A stretch of 28,905 nt of DNA from NCBI GenBank assembly GCA_051881315.1, contig JBJEPQ010000052.1, positions 1 through 28,905 on the forward strand. The letters are read 5' to 3'. Numbering within the stretch: position 1 is the stretch's first letter; every line of letters starts with the position of its first letter. The position numbers and the translations under genes were made by a program. This DNA comes from CAG-488 sp051881315 (lineage in GTDB: Bacteria > Bacillota > Clostridia > Oscillospirales > Acutalibacteraceae). This document shows positions 7,514-14,372 of this stretch, piece by piece. The notes below the pieces were generated by a model. The model ran no database searches, was not told where the DNA came from, and worked only from the letters and a program-made list of their open reading frames with translations.

Positions 7514-8638
7514 ATGTATAATATTCTCACTCTTAACAAGATTGCCGCCTGCGGTACAGACCGCTTTGACGGCAAATATACCTGCTCGGACAGCTGTGAA
7601 AATCCGACTGCCGTAATGGTCAGATCGGCTTCGATGCACGAGACGGTATTTTCTCCCGAAACTCTTGCCATTGCCCGTGCAGGCGCAGGCACAAACAATA
7701 TCCCCGTTGACAAGTGCGCCGAACAGGGCATAGTTGTTTTCAACACTCCCGGCGCAAATGCAAATGCGGTTAAGGAGCTTGTAATCTGCGGACTGCTTCT
7801 CGCTTCGAGAAAGGTTACCGCCGCATACGATTGGTGCAAGGGACTCAAGGGCGAGGGCGAAGCTGTCGGAAAGCTCGTTGAGAAAGGCAAGTCTCAGTTT
7901 GCAGGTCCCGAAATTATGGGCAAAACGCTTGGCGTTATCGGTCTCGGTGCAATCGGCTTCAAGGTAGCTCAGGCGGCAGAGGCTCTCGGTATGAAAATCG
8001 TCGGCTACGATCCCTTCCTTTCGGAGGGTGTAAAATCTGCTCTTTCCGCCGAAACAGAGGTCGTAGAGGACATCAACGATATTTTCAGAAAGAGCGACTA
8101 TATCACAATCCACGTTCCGCTCAACGACGGCACAAAGGATACCGTCAACAAGGACACTCTTGCACTTTGCAAGGACGGAGTAAGGATACTCAACTTTGCA
8201 AGAGGCGGACTTGTAAATAACGCGGACATCATCGCCGCACTTGAGAGCGGAAAAGCCGCCGCTTACGTTACGGACTTCCCGTCAGACGATGTGATCGGCG
8301 TTGACGGAATAATTGCAATTCCTCACCTCGGAGCTTCAACTCCCGAAAGCGAGGACAACTGTGCAGTGATGGCGGCAGACGAGCTTATCGCATATATCGA
8401 AAAGGGTGAGATCGTCAACTCCGTAAATATGCCGAGAATGCCGCTCGATAAGGTTGACGGCGCAAGAACCTGCGTTATTCACAAGGCGGAGGCCGCAGAA
8501 GCTGTTAAAGCCGTGCTTGGCGCAGACGCTAAGAGCGCAGTCAGGGGAGCATACGGATATTCGGTCGCCGATGCTGAGGCAGACGTTGCCGCACTTGAAG
8601 CGATTGACGGCGTTATCAGAGTCAGAGTAATTAAATAA
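7514..8638 (+). CDS. serA: D-3-phosphoglycerate dehydrogenase
   Basis: Oxidises 3-phosphoglycerate to 3-phosphohydroxypyruvate with NAD+, the first step of serine synthesis. The start MYNILTLNK (374 aa) is chosen because AAAGGAGAT lies 8 nt before it; the 16 upstream in-frame codons lack a ribosome site. The Rossmann motif GLGAIGFKVAQAA is at 143-155, the substrate/catalytic arginine is R230 in NFARGGLVNN, and the catalytic histidine is H271 in IPHLGASTPESEDN. The stretch VTDFPSDDV (252-260) replaces the usual 'DVF..EP', so the classical catalytic Glu is not obvious. A short C-terminal ACT-like segment (about 317-374) could bind serine. No full second regulatory domain is present. Confidence 0.93.
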   Translation: MYNILTLNKIAACGTDRFDGKYTCSDSCENPTAVMVRSASMHETVFSPETLAIARAGAGTNNIPVDKCAEQGIVVFNTPGANANAVKELVICGLLLASRKVTAAYDWCKGLKGEGEAVGKLVEKGKSQFAGPEIMGKTLGVIGLGAIGFKVAQAAEALGMKIVGYDPFLSEGVKSALSAETEVVEDINDIFRKSDYITIHVPLNDGTKDTVNKDTLALCKDGVRILNFARGGLVNNADIIAALESGKAAAYVTDFPSDDVIGVDGIIAIPHLGASTPESEDNCAVMAADELIAYIEKGEIVNSVNMPRMPLDKVDGARTCVIHKAEAAEAVKAVLGADAKSAVRGAYGYSVADAEADVAALEAIDGVIRVRVIK

Positions 8639-8649
8639 GTTTAAAAATA

Positions 8650-8699
8650 ACTGTCGCTTGAGAGCAGAAATGCCTTGCTCTTAATGCGACAGTTTTTTT
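8650..8699 (+). terminator. Strong intrinsic terminator after serA
   Basis: ACTGTCGC pairs with GCGACAGT, and an inner stem GAGCA/TGCTC lies within; a run of seven T follows. It begins 11 nt after the serA stop codon and closes the serC-serA unit. Confidence 0.88.
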
Positions 8700-8760
8700 C
8701 GCTTGCTTATTGATTTTTTATGTGATATTATACTCACATACCATAAAAGGAGTGTTGAAA

Positions 8761-9570
8761 ATGGACGAATATAACAAGCTTTCACTCGACACCTTGTGTG
8801 CGGCAATCTGCAATGTTATGGGCATTGAGCCGCCGAAGGAAGCGGCGGAGCCTGCAAAAGCTTTGACGGACTATGCCGAAAAAAAGCTGAACGGACGCAA
8901 GGCGGACAGAGTGTTTATGTATAATCCTGATGCGATCGCACAGTGGGTAGAGGACAAATATCCCGAATTTATCGAGGAAACCGTTGAGCGCACCGAGCTT
9001 GAAATCCCGTTTCGCACGGTTATGCCGTCGGTAACGCCCGTGTGCTTTGCCACTATGTATTCGGGCGCACAGCCTGAGGTTCACGGTATTCAGTCTTACA
9101 GAAAGCCCGTCCTGACGGTTGACACGATCTTTGACGCACTTATCCGTGCAGGGAAAAAGGTTGCAATCATCGGAGACGATACCTGCAGTATTGGAAAGAT
9201 TTTCCTTGATAGGGATATGGACTATTTTATTTACGAGACCGAGCCCGAGATAAACGCAAAGGCGGCTCAGCTCATAATTGAGGATAAGTACGATTTCATC
9301 GTTGTCTACAACGGCAACTATGATTCCGTTATGCACAAGAACGGCCCCGAAGCTCCGATTTCTCTCGGTCAGCTTTGGGAAAATTCAGCGGCTTTCTCGC
9401 AGTTCTATGAGCTTATAAAGACGAACTGGAAGAATCACGACACTTTGCTCGGCTTTGCCATGGATCACGGCTGTCACGAGATTGACGGCGGCTGCGGATC
9501 ACACGGACTTGATATGACCGAGGATCTCAATATCAGACATCATTATGTATGTCTGCCGAGCGAAAGCTGA
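8761..9570 (+). CDS. Alkaline phosphatase superfamily protein (phosphodiesterase/nucleotide pyrophosphatase-like)
   Basis: A 269-aa cytosolic protein; no signal peptide is visible. The start has AAAGGAG 9 nt upstream and 17 upstream in-frame codons are excluded. Metal-site elements of the alkaline-phosphatase fold can be traced: a possible first Asp in VFMYNPDAI, a Thr/Ser nucleophile region SVTPVCFATMYSG with PEVHGI behind it, D and H in NYDSVMHKNGP, and the late AMDHGCHEIDGG plus GSHG. The order fits type I phosphodiesterase/nucleotide pyrophosphatases, but the protein is shorter than most. The substrate is unknown. Its TGA stop abuts the stop codon of the converging glycosidase with no intergenic base. 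Confidence 0.75.
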   Translation: MDEYNKLSLDTLCAAICNVMGIEPPKEAAEPAKALTDYAEKKLNGRKADRVFMYNPDAIAQWVEDKYPEFIEETVERTELEIPFRTVMPSVTPVCFATMYSGAQPEVHGIQSYRKPVLTVDTIFDALIRAGKKVAIIGDDTCSIGKIFLDRDMDYFIYETEPEINAKAAQLIIEDKYDFIVVYNGNYDSVMHKNGPEAPISLGQLWENSAAFSQFYELIKTNWKNHDTLLGFAMDHGCHEIDGGCGSHGLDMTEDLNIRHHYVCLPSES

Positions 9571-11100
9571 TTACATTTCGGGTTCGGGCAGCTTGTCCGT
9601 ATTCCAGCAATAGCTTACCTTTTTACCGCCGATAAGCCATTGCGACGGTGTGGAATTCCACATCCAGTCGAGTGGCTCGGCGGTTGATTTTTGTTCCGAG
9701 GCGATGCGGTAGAGCTTCTTCAATTCAGCCTCCTGTTCCTCGCTCAAAGCTCCGTCGGGGCAGGAGAGGAACATCGGCGTTCCGCTCTTTGAAAGCAGGT
9801 CGATCCATTGCCTGTTAAGCTCCCACGGAATGTTGTCGCCGAGTATGCCTGCACAGTCGGCGTCAATATCGTAAAAGGCCTTGTGCTGAGGCAGACGGAA
9901 AGCGAGAGTGTTCACACCCATTTTTCTCGTTCTGTCCCAGTCTGCGCCGCTTGTGTCGTCACCTATACGCTGTAAATGCACAAGTCCTGCCGCAAGGTGG
10001 GAAACCGTGTTACAGCCGATTATCACCGTATCTCCTGCGGCGTTGAGTATCGTTCTGTAAAGCTTCAGCACAATTTCGGCATTTGTAATTGTGTTGTCAC
10101 GAAAACGCAGATCACGCTTCTTTGTAATCGAACCGTTGAGCTCCTTGCCCCAGCTTTCAAAAATATCGTTGGTGGAAAAGTCGTGCTTGATAAGCTCAAA
10201 GCCCCAGTCCCTGATCCTTTTTACCGTGTTTTCGATGTATTCGAGTACCTCGGGAACGGTGGGATCAAGCAGGTATTTGCTTTTGTCACGGTAATATCCG
10301 TCGGGCAGAGCCATATTCCTGTCGTGCAGAAAACGCACCCAGATTCCCGGTCTTGCTCCTGCGGCTTTAATTTCTTCGGCAAGAGCTTTCATATCGCCGA
10401 ATTTTTCGTTCGGCTGCCACGGACCGGCACAGGAATTGATCTGCCAGCAGTCGTCGATCACCATATACGGTCTGTTTTCAAGTCCCTCGGAGAGCCTGAC
10501 CTGAAGTCTTGTGTCGCCGAGGATTTCTTCACGGCTCGATTTGCCGTAGGCATAGTACCAGTTGTTGCCGCCGTAAACGGGGTGAGGAGAACAAAGGGGA
10601 GAGGCGCACATTCTGCGGCAGAAATGAGAGAGGGCGGAAAACTCCGACATTCCCTCATAGCTTTCGCAGACAAACGAGCAGGTCAAAAGCGTCCTGCCGC
10701 CGAGATGAACTCCGAATGAGCCGCTGCGGACATCTATCCATGCGGTAATTCCGCTGTCGTCAAATTCAAAGCTGACGAAGCTGTTACAGCCTGTTTCAAC
10801 ACCGTAGCCTGTGTGCATTTTGCCGTCCGATATCATAAAATACCACGGCATAAATCGGTTTTCTTCAATTCCTCTCCATGCGAGATTGCCGTAGGAACGT
10901 TCCCAGTCGTCGCCGAGGACGGAAACACGGCTGTCCGTTGAGCCGTTCCACCTGAGAACAAGAAATTTCGGCAGGGACTTTTCGGCGGTTATGTAAACAT
11001 CAAGCCGATTACCTTTTTCAATAAAATCAAGCTCAGCGTCACGGTGTTCGGTTTCGTAAATTATTTCCGATTTATCGGGTTTTCTGAGAATGTCTGTCAT
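9571..11100 (-). CDS. GH36-like glycoside hydrolase (clan GH-D, alpha-galactosidase-type)
   Basis: A 509-aa (beta/alpha)8 hydrolase without signal peptide. An N-terminal beta-rich region (about 1-165) precedes the barrel. The strand YMVIDDCWQ, the retaining nucleophile region WGFELIKHDFSTND (clan GH-D 'KxD') and the acid/base region RIGDDTSGADWDRTR identify the clan. RPGIWVRFL and the late MFLSCPDGALS also fit. The sugar specificity cannot be read from sequence. The ATG at 11100 has AAGGTG 8 nt upstream, overlapping the stop of the preceding SDR gene; a GTG three codons earlier is an alternative. The spacing implies translational coupling with the SDR. Confidence 0.8.
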   Translation of the reverse strand: MTDILRKPDKSEIIYETEHRDAELDFIEKGNRLDVYITAEKSLPKFLVLRWNGSTDSRVSVLGDDWERSYGNLAWRGIEENRFMPWYFMISDGKMHTGYGVETGCNSFVSFEFDDSGITAWIDVRSGSFGVHLGGRTLLTCSFVCESYEGMSEFSALSHFCRRMCASPLCSPHPVYGGNNWYYAYGKSSREEILGDTRLQVRLSEGLENRPYMVIDDCWQINSCAGPWQPNEKFGDMKALAEEIKAAGARPGIWVRFLHDRNMALPDGYYRDKSKYLLDPTVPEVLEYIENTVKRIRDWGFELIKHDFSTNDIFESWGKELNGSITKKRDLRFRDNTITNAEIVLKLYRTILNAAGDTVIIGCNTVSHLAAGLVHLQRIGDDTSGADWDRTRKMGVNTLAFRLPQHKAFYDIDADCAGILGDNIPWELNRQWIDLLSKSGTPMFLSCPDGALSEEQEAELKKLYRIASEQKSTAEPLDWMWNSTPSQWLIGGKKVSYCWNTDKLPEPEM

Positions 11101-11112
11101 AGCTTTCACACC

Positions 11113-11907
11113 TTATTTATACATTTTTCCGACGATGCCGACCGCCGTTTTGTGAGGGAAGAGCCTTGAAAGAAAGACAAGAGCCTTATATTTCATTCCG
11201 ACCGTATAAAGCGGAGCAATTCGTTTCTTTTCGGCGAGCTTTACAACGAGCTTTGCTACCGAATCGGGCGTCATACCGTTCTTTTCGTCCCTTTCCATGG
11301 CAGAAACCGCATTGCCGATAACTCCCGAATAAACGTCGTCGCCGGCGTTTGTCTTGCTTCTTGCGGCTGTGAAGCCTGTTGAAATATCGCCGGGCATAAC
11401 CGAGGTGACATCTATTCCGAACGGCTTGACCTCGTTTGACAGAGCGTCAACAAAAGCGTTGATTGCCGACTTTGACGCTGAATAATAGGCTTGAAACGGA
11501 ATGGAATAAACTGCGGCAACGGAGCTTATGCAGATTATTCTGCCGCTTTTTTGCTTTCTCATCTGCGGCAGAACAGCCTTTACCGTGTTTATCGTTCCGA
11601 AGAGGTTGACCTCAAACTGCCGCTTCATCTCGTTTTCTTCGATGAACTCGACCGCACCCGAAACTCCCATTCCTGCCGAAGCGACAAGAAGATCAATCCG
11701 TCCGCTTTCTTCAATTACCTGTTTGACGGCCGTGCGGATCGTTTCGCTGTCGGAAACGTCGGCAAAGATAAATCTGCTTTTTTCTTCGGCGGCAGGGTGA
11801 CGGCTGAGATTGTAAACCGTACAGCCTTTGTCTCTGAGCCTTTCGGCTATGGCAAGACCTATTCCAGATCCTGCACCCGTGATAACGGCAACTTTATTCT
11901 GACTCAC
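11113..11907 (-). CDS. Short-chain dehydrogenase/reductase (SDR family)
   Basis: A 264-aa classical SDR. The cofactor motif TGAGSGIG is at residues 10-17, the catalytic Ser lies in ICISSVAAVYS, and the catalytic pair is in AYYSASKSA (YxxxK). The loop SRH after strand 2 is compatible with NADP(H). The C-terminal region has GMKYKALVFLSRLFP, hydrophobic and possibly membrane-associated. The start is GTG with GAGGT about 7 nt upstream. It is the first gene of a two-gene unit with the GH36-like enzyme (12-nt gap). Substrate unknown; sugar, lipid and keto-acid reductases share this fold. Confidence 0.9.
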   Translation of the reverse strand: MSQNKVAVITGAGSGIGLAIAERLRDKGCTVYNLSRHPAAEEKSRFIFADVSDSETIRTAVKQVIEESGRIDLLVASAGMGVSGAVEFIEENEMKRQFEVNLFGTINTVKAVLPQMRKQKSGRIICISSVAAVYSIPFQAYYSASKSAINAFVDALSNEVKPFGIDVTSVMPGDISTGFTAARSKTNAGDDVYSGVIGNAVSAMERDEKNGMTPDSVAKLVVKLAEKKRIAPLYTVGMKYKALVFLSRLFPHKTAVGIVGKMYK

Positions 11908-11938
11908 TTTTATTACCTCGGTTCGTAAATTTTTTCTA

Positions 11939-11968
11939 ATTCTATCACATATAAAAAGCGATTGTCAA
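11939..11968 (-). promoter_or_regulatory. Promoter for the SDR/glycosidase unit
   Basis: On the minus strand TTGACA (11968-11963) and TAGAAT (11944-11939) are separated by 18 nt, with TGTGA just upstream of the -10. It lies about 30 nt before the GTG start. Confidence 0.65.
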
Positions 11969-11982
11969 TCGGTCTTTTTTAC

Positions 11983-12011
11983 TGGAAAAAGAACGGCGGC
12001 TGTGATATAAT
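11983..12011 (+). promoter_or_regulatory. Extended -10 promoter for the DUF4186/deformylase pair
   Basis: TGATATAAT (12003-12011) is a full extended -10. The -35 position, 17 nt upstream, holds only TGGAAA. The first start codon is 30 nt downstream. Confidence 0.55.
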
Positions 12012-12040
12012 AAACCAAACATCTGAAAAGAAGGAATTCC

Positions 12041-12412
12041 GTGCAAACCGTTGACGAAGCTCTCAAAAAACTGAACAGGTCGAAATTCCGTTCGGGCTTT
12101 CACCTGTCGGAAAAGGACATTGAATATATTGACGAAAAGGGACTTGACCTGATCCGTTCCCATGCCGCCGATTTTGTTGCAAAAAGGCTTGCTCCTGCGG
12201 TTATACCGAATGACGGAAAGCAAACTCCGATGAGGGGACACCCCGTTTTTGTCGCTCAGCACGCCTGCGCCTGCTGTTGCCGTGGCTGTCTTAACAAGTG
12301 GTACAGAGTGCCGCAGGGGAGAGCCTTGACGGAAAACGAACAGGGCAGGGTAGTAAACCTGCTTATGACATGGATAGAGAGGGAATACTATGGTAAAAGA
12401 ACTGATACATGA
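12041..12412 (+). CDS. DUF4186 family protein
   Basis: A small 123-aa protein with start GTG, supported by AAGGA 6 nt upstream. The core MRGHPVFVAQHACACCCRG, with neighbouring CLNKWYRVPQGR, is the conserved signature of DUF4186. The His and Cys cluster (H, H, then C-A-C-C-C-x-x-C) suggests a metal site, which is inference. No biochemical role is known to me. The last 23 nt overlap the next gene, a peptide deformylase-like protein, so the two are cotranslated. Confidence 0.85.
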   Translation: MQTVDEALKKLNRSKFRSGFHLSEKDIEYIDEKGLDLIRSHAADFVAKRLAPAVIPNDGKQTPMRGHPVFVAQHACACCCRGCLNKWYRVPQGRALTENEQGRVVNLLMTWIEREYYGKRTDT

Positions 12413-12803
12413 TCCGATCCTGTTGGCAAGAAAGTCTCTGCCTGCCGATATTGATGATATTGAAGCGGCACAGGATCTTCTTGACACGCTTACAGCGCAC
12501 AGGGAAACCTGCGTCGGAATGGCGGCAAATATGATCGGAGTGCAGAAACGAATCATCTGTTTCACGGACGGCACGGAATATGTGACTATGTTCAATCCCG
12601 AAATCGTCAGGCAGTCGGAGCCTTTTGAGACTGAGGAGGGTTGTCTGTCCCTGCTCGGAGGACCGAGGAAGTGTAAACGGTATAAGAAAATCAAGGTCAG
12701 CTATCAGACCGCCGATTTTAAGCTACGGCTGAAAACCTACACAGGCTTTACCGCTCAAATAATTCAGCACGAAATAGACCATTGCAACGGAATACTGATT
12801 TGA
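12390..12803 (+). CDS. Peptide deformylase-like protein (variant motif 1)
   Basis: A 137-aa protein of the peptide deformylase family, enzymes that remove the formyl group from nascent N-terminal methionine. Metal-binding motifs 2 and 3 are intact: EEGCLSL (Cys ligand) and QHEIDHCNG (HExxH). Motif 1, normally GLAAPQIG, reads VGMAANMIGV at about residues 42-51, so the oxyanion glutamine is replaced by Met. It is shorter than housekeeping Def (about 150-185 aa). It could be a divergent active deformylase or a secondary paralogue with another substrate. It begins inside the DUF4186 gene. Confidence 0.85.
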   Translation: MVKELIHDPILLARKSLPADIDDIEAAQDLLDTLTAHRETCVGMAANMIGVQKRIICFTDGTEYVTMFNPEIVRQSEPFETEEGCLSLLGGPRKCKRYKKIKVSYQTADFKLRLKTYTGFTAQIIQHEIDHCNGILI

Positions 12804-12810
12804 AAAACGA

Positions 12811-12860
12811 AAAAACCGTTTTGATCCGACGAATAAAAACGTCATTTTCAAAACGGCTTT
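12811..12860. terminator. Bidirectional terminator between converging genes
   Basis: CCGTTTTGA (12816-12824) pairs with TCAAAACGG (12848-12856), with an inner GACG/CGTC pair. A run of six T follows on the minus strand and CTTTATT on the plus strand. It serves both the deformylase-like gene (plus) and the metallo-beta-lactamase-fold gene (minus). Confidence 0.75.
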
Positions 12861-12870
12861 ATTATTTGAT

Positions 12871-14172
12871 TTAATATCCGCTGTTGTCGTAAAGATAACC
12901 CATAGGCTCAAAGTAATCGACCGTTGTTCTTCCGTCCTCAACGGTGAAAACATAGGTGCAGTCGCCCGCAAAGTACATATTTTCCGCGCCGAAAAGGGAG
13001 GTGAGATACCGTGTGTTATCCTTTTCCCTGGACATTGCGATATATCGGCACTGCGGGATAAGGAGCTTTTCGGCTTTGACATTTCCGTAAATGTTCCTGT
13101 CGTCGTTTATCATGTGGTGAGCGCATTGCAGATATTTGCAGGACATCGAATTTCTGCCGTAAAGAGCGAGCAGAGCCTCTCCGTTTGCGTCCTCCGCATC
13201 GCCGAGAAACATAACCGAGCAGTCGTCAAAAATGATTTGGAAGACCGTCGTAGTTTCGTTGATGCTTCTGTACGTCTGACCGTCTGCCGCACGGTAGGAA
13301 CGGGGGAGAATATCCTCGTGGGTTGCAAGCACCTCAAGTCTTGCGTCGGGGAAACGTACGGTCTGACCGGTGTGTAATTTAAGAAACCTTGCGTTGGGAG
13401 CATATTCCTTTATTCTCTCACGCAGAAGATCGGTGCAGGACACCTCCTGAACATTGTCGATCAGCGTTTTTGACGGGAAGTTGAACATGACACGCTCAAC
13501 CTCAAGCACATCCTTTTCACGCTTGAGAAGCTTGATGAAAAAGTCCATATGATCGTTGTGATTGTGGGTGCATATGTATGCGGAAACCCTGATCTTGCCG
13601 CCCTTTTGAGTCTGAGTCAGATCCTCAAGACGGCGCATAAACTCATCACAGGCTTCCTCGGTAGACTGTTCAAGCTCTCCGCCATCAATGATAATGACCG
13701 AATTGTCACGCAGTCTCAATACATACGACATTCCGCAGTCACAGCTTGTAAAGCGGAGCATCTTGCCGTATCTGAGCGAAAACTGCATAAGAGCCGTATT
13801 GCCCCTGACATCGTCGGCGTTGTCGTCCATTTCCGAAAGCGGAGCGCTTGCGTTGTCGATTATGACACGGGCAAGCTGAGTTTCGGCTGTATAGTAGGTG
13901 TAAATTATATTCTTGCCGTTTTCAAACTCGACAAAAATATTGCCGTTCAACTCACGGTGAAAGTTCTTTTTGCGTCCCGTGGCTTCAAGAGAAGCGATAA
14001 AATCACGGTACATTTTTGACGTAACGTCGCCCGTCACGAGAATATAGGAATCATCTGCTCCGCCGTCGGTCGCATCCTCAATCGAGAGTCCTGCGCCGCA
14101 GTTGATCGGCTCGCTCAAAATTTTACCTGTAACGGGAATACCGAGCTCGGCAATAAATTCCGCTGTTGTCAT
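12871..14172 (-). CDS. Metallo-beta-lactamase-fold hydrolase
   Basis: A 433-aa protein. The N-terminal 140 or so residues match no domain I recognise. From about 140 onward a metallo-beta-lactamase fold follows: IIIDGGE, the signature THNHNDHMD (H203, H205, D207, H208), MFLGDAED (metal-bridging Asp) and a final His in CAHHMIND. The layout resembles the ComEC/Rec2-type stand-alone domain, but no DNA-uptake membrane part is present and no signal peptide is visible. The start follows AAAGGAGGAAG. It has its own promoter and is flanked by a bidirectional terminator, so it is probably monocistronic. Substrate unknown. Confidence 0.82.
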   Translation of the reverse strand: MTTAEFIAELGIPVTGKILSEPINCGAGLSIEDATDGGADDSYILVTGDVTSKMYRDFIASLEATGRKKNFHRELNGNIFVEFENGKNIIYTYYTAETQLARVIIDNASAPLSEMDDNADDVRGNTALMQFSLRYGKMLRFTSCDCGMSYVLRLRDNSVIIIDGGELEQSTEEACDEFMRRLEDLTQTQKGGKIRVSAYICTHNHNDHMDFFIKLLKREKDVLEVERVMFNFPSKTLIDNVQEVSCTDLLRERIKEYAPNARFLKLHTGQTVRFPDARLEVLATHEDILPRSYRAADGQTYRSINETTTVFQIIFDDCSVMFLGDAEDANGEALLALYGRNSMSCKYLQCAHHMINDDRNIYGNVKAEKLLIPQCRYIAMSREKDNTRYLTSLFGAENMYFAGDCTYVFTVEDGRTTVDYFEPMGYLYDNSGY

Positions 14173-14203
14173 AGCTTCTTCCTCCTTTTGCTTTCTGAGA
14201 TTG

Positions 14204-14233
14204 ATTATAACTGCTGTGATATCCGTCTGTCAA
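14204..14233 (-). promoter_or_regulatory. Promoter for the metallo-beta-lactamase-fold gene
   Basis: On the minus strand TTGACA (14233-14228) and TATAAT (14209-14204) are both perfect, separated by 18 nt, ending about 30 nt ahead of the start codon. Confidence 0.75.
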
Positions 14234-14297
14234 TAAGACGAAGTGAAAATAAAGCCGAAAAAAGGTCGGTTTTACATTATCTGACTGCGTTAAATCA

Positions 14298-14326
14298 TTG
14301 ACACGGTAACATTGATATGTTATCAT
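14298..14326 (+). promoter_or_regulatory. Promoter with internal palindrome for the siroheme-protein/ABC operon
   Basis: TTGACA (14298-14303), a 17-nt spacer and TATCAT (14321-14326). The spacer holds the palindrome TAACAT-TGAT-ATGTTA (14307-14322), which runs into the -10. A protein bound there would block RNA polymerase, so it is a plausible operator. I do not recognise the site as a known consensus. Confidence 0.7.
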
Positions 14327-14372
14327 AATCAGCAGTGATTTTTAAATATTTTTCCTGAAAGGGGATATTATA

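Noticed and set aside
9976..10719. A 247-codon open frame on the plus strand
   Set aside because: Antisense to the GH36-like gene, which carries clear catalytic motifs; no independent support.
14307..14322. Fur, Rex or CcpA operator
   Set aside because: The half-site TAACAT does not match those consensus boxes; kept only as an unnamed palindrome.
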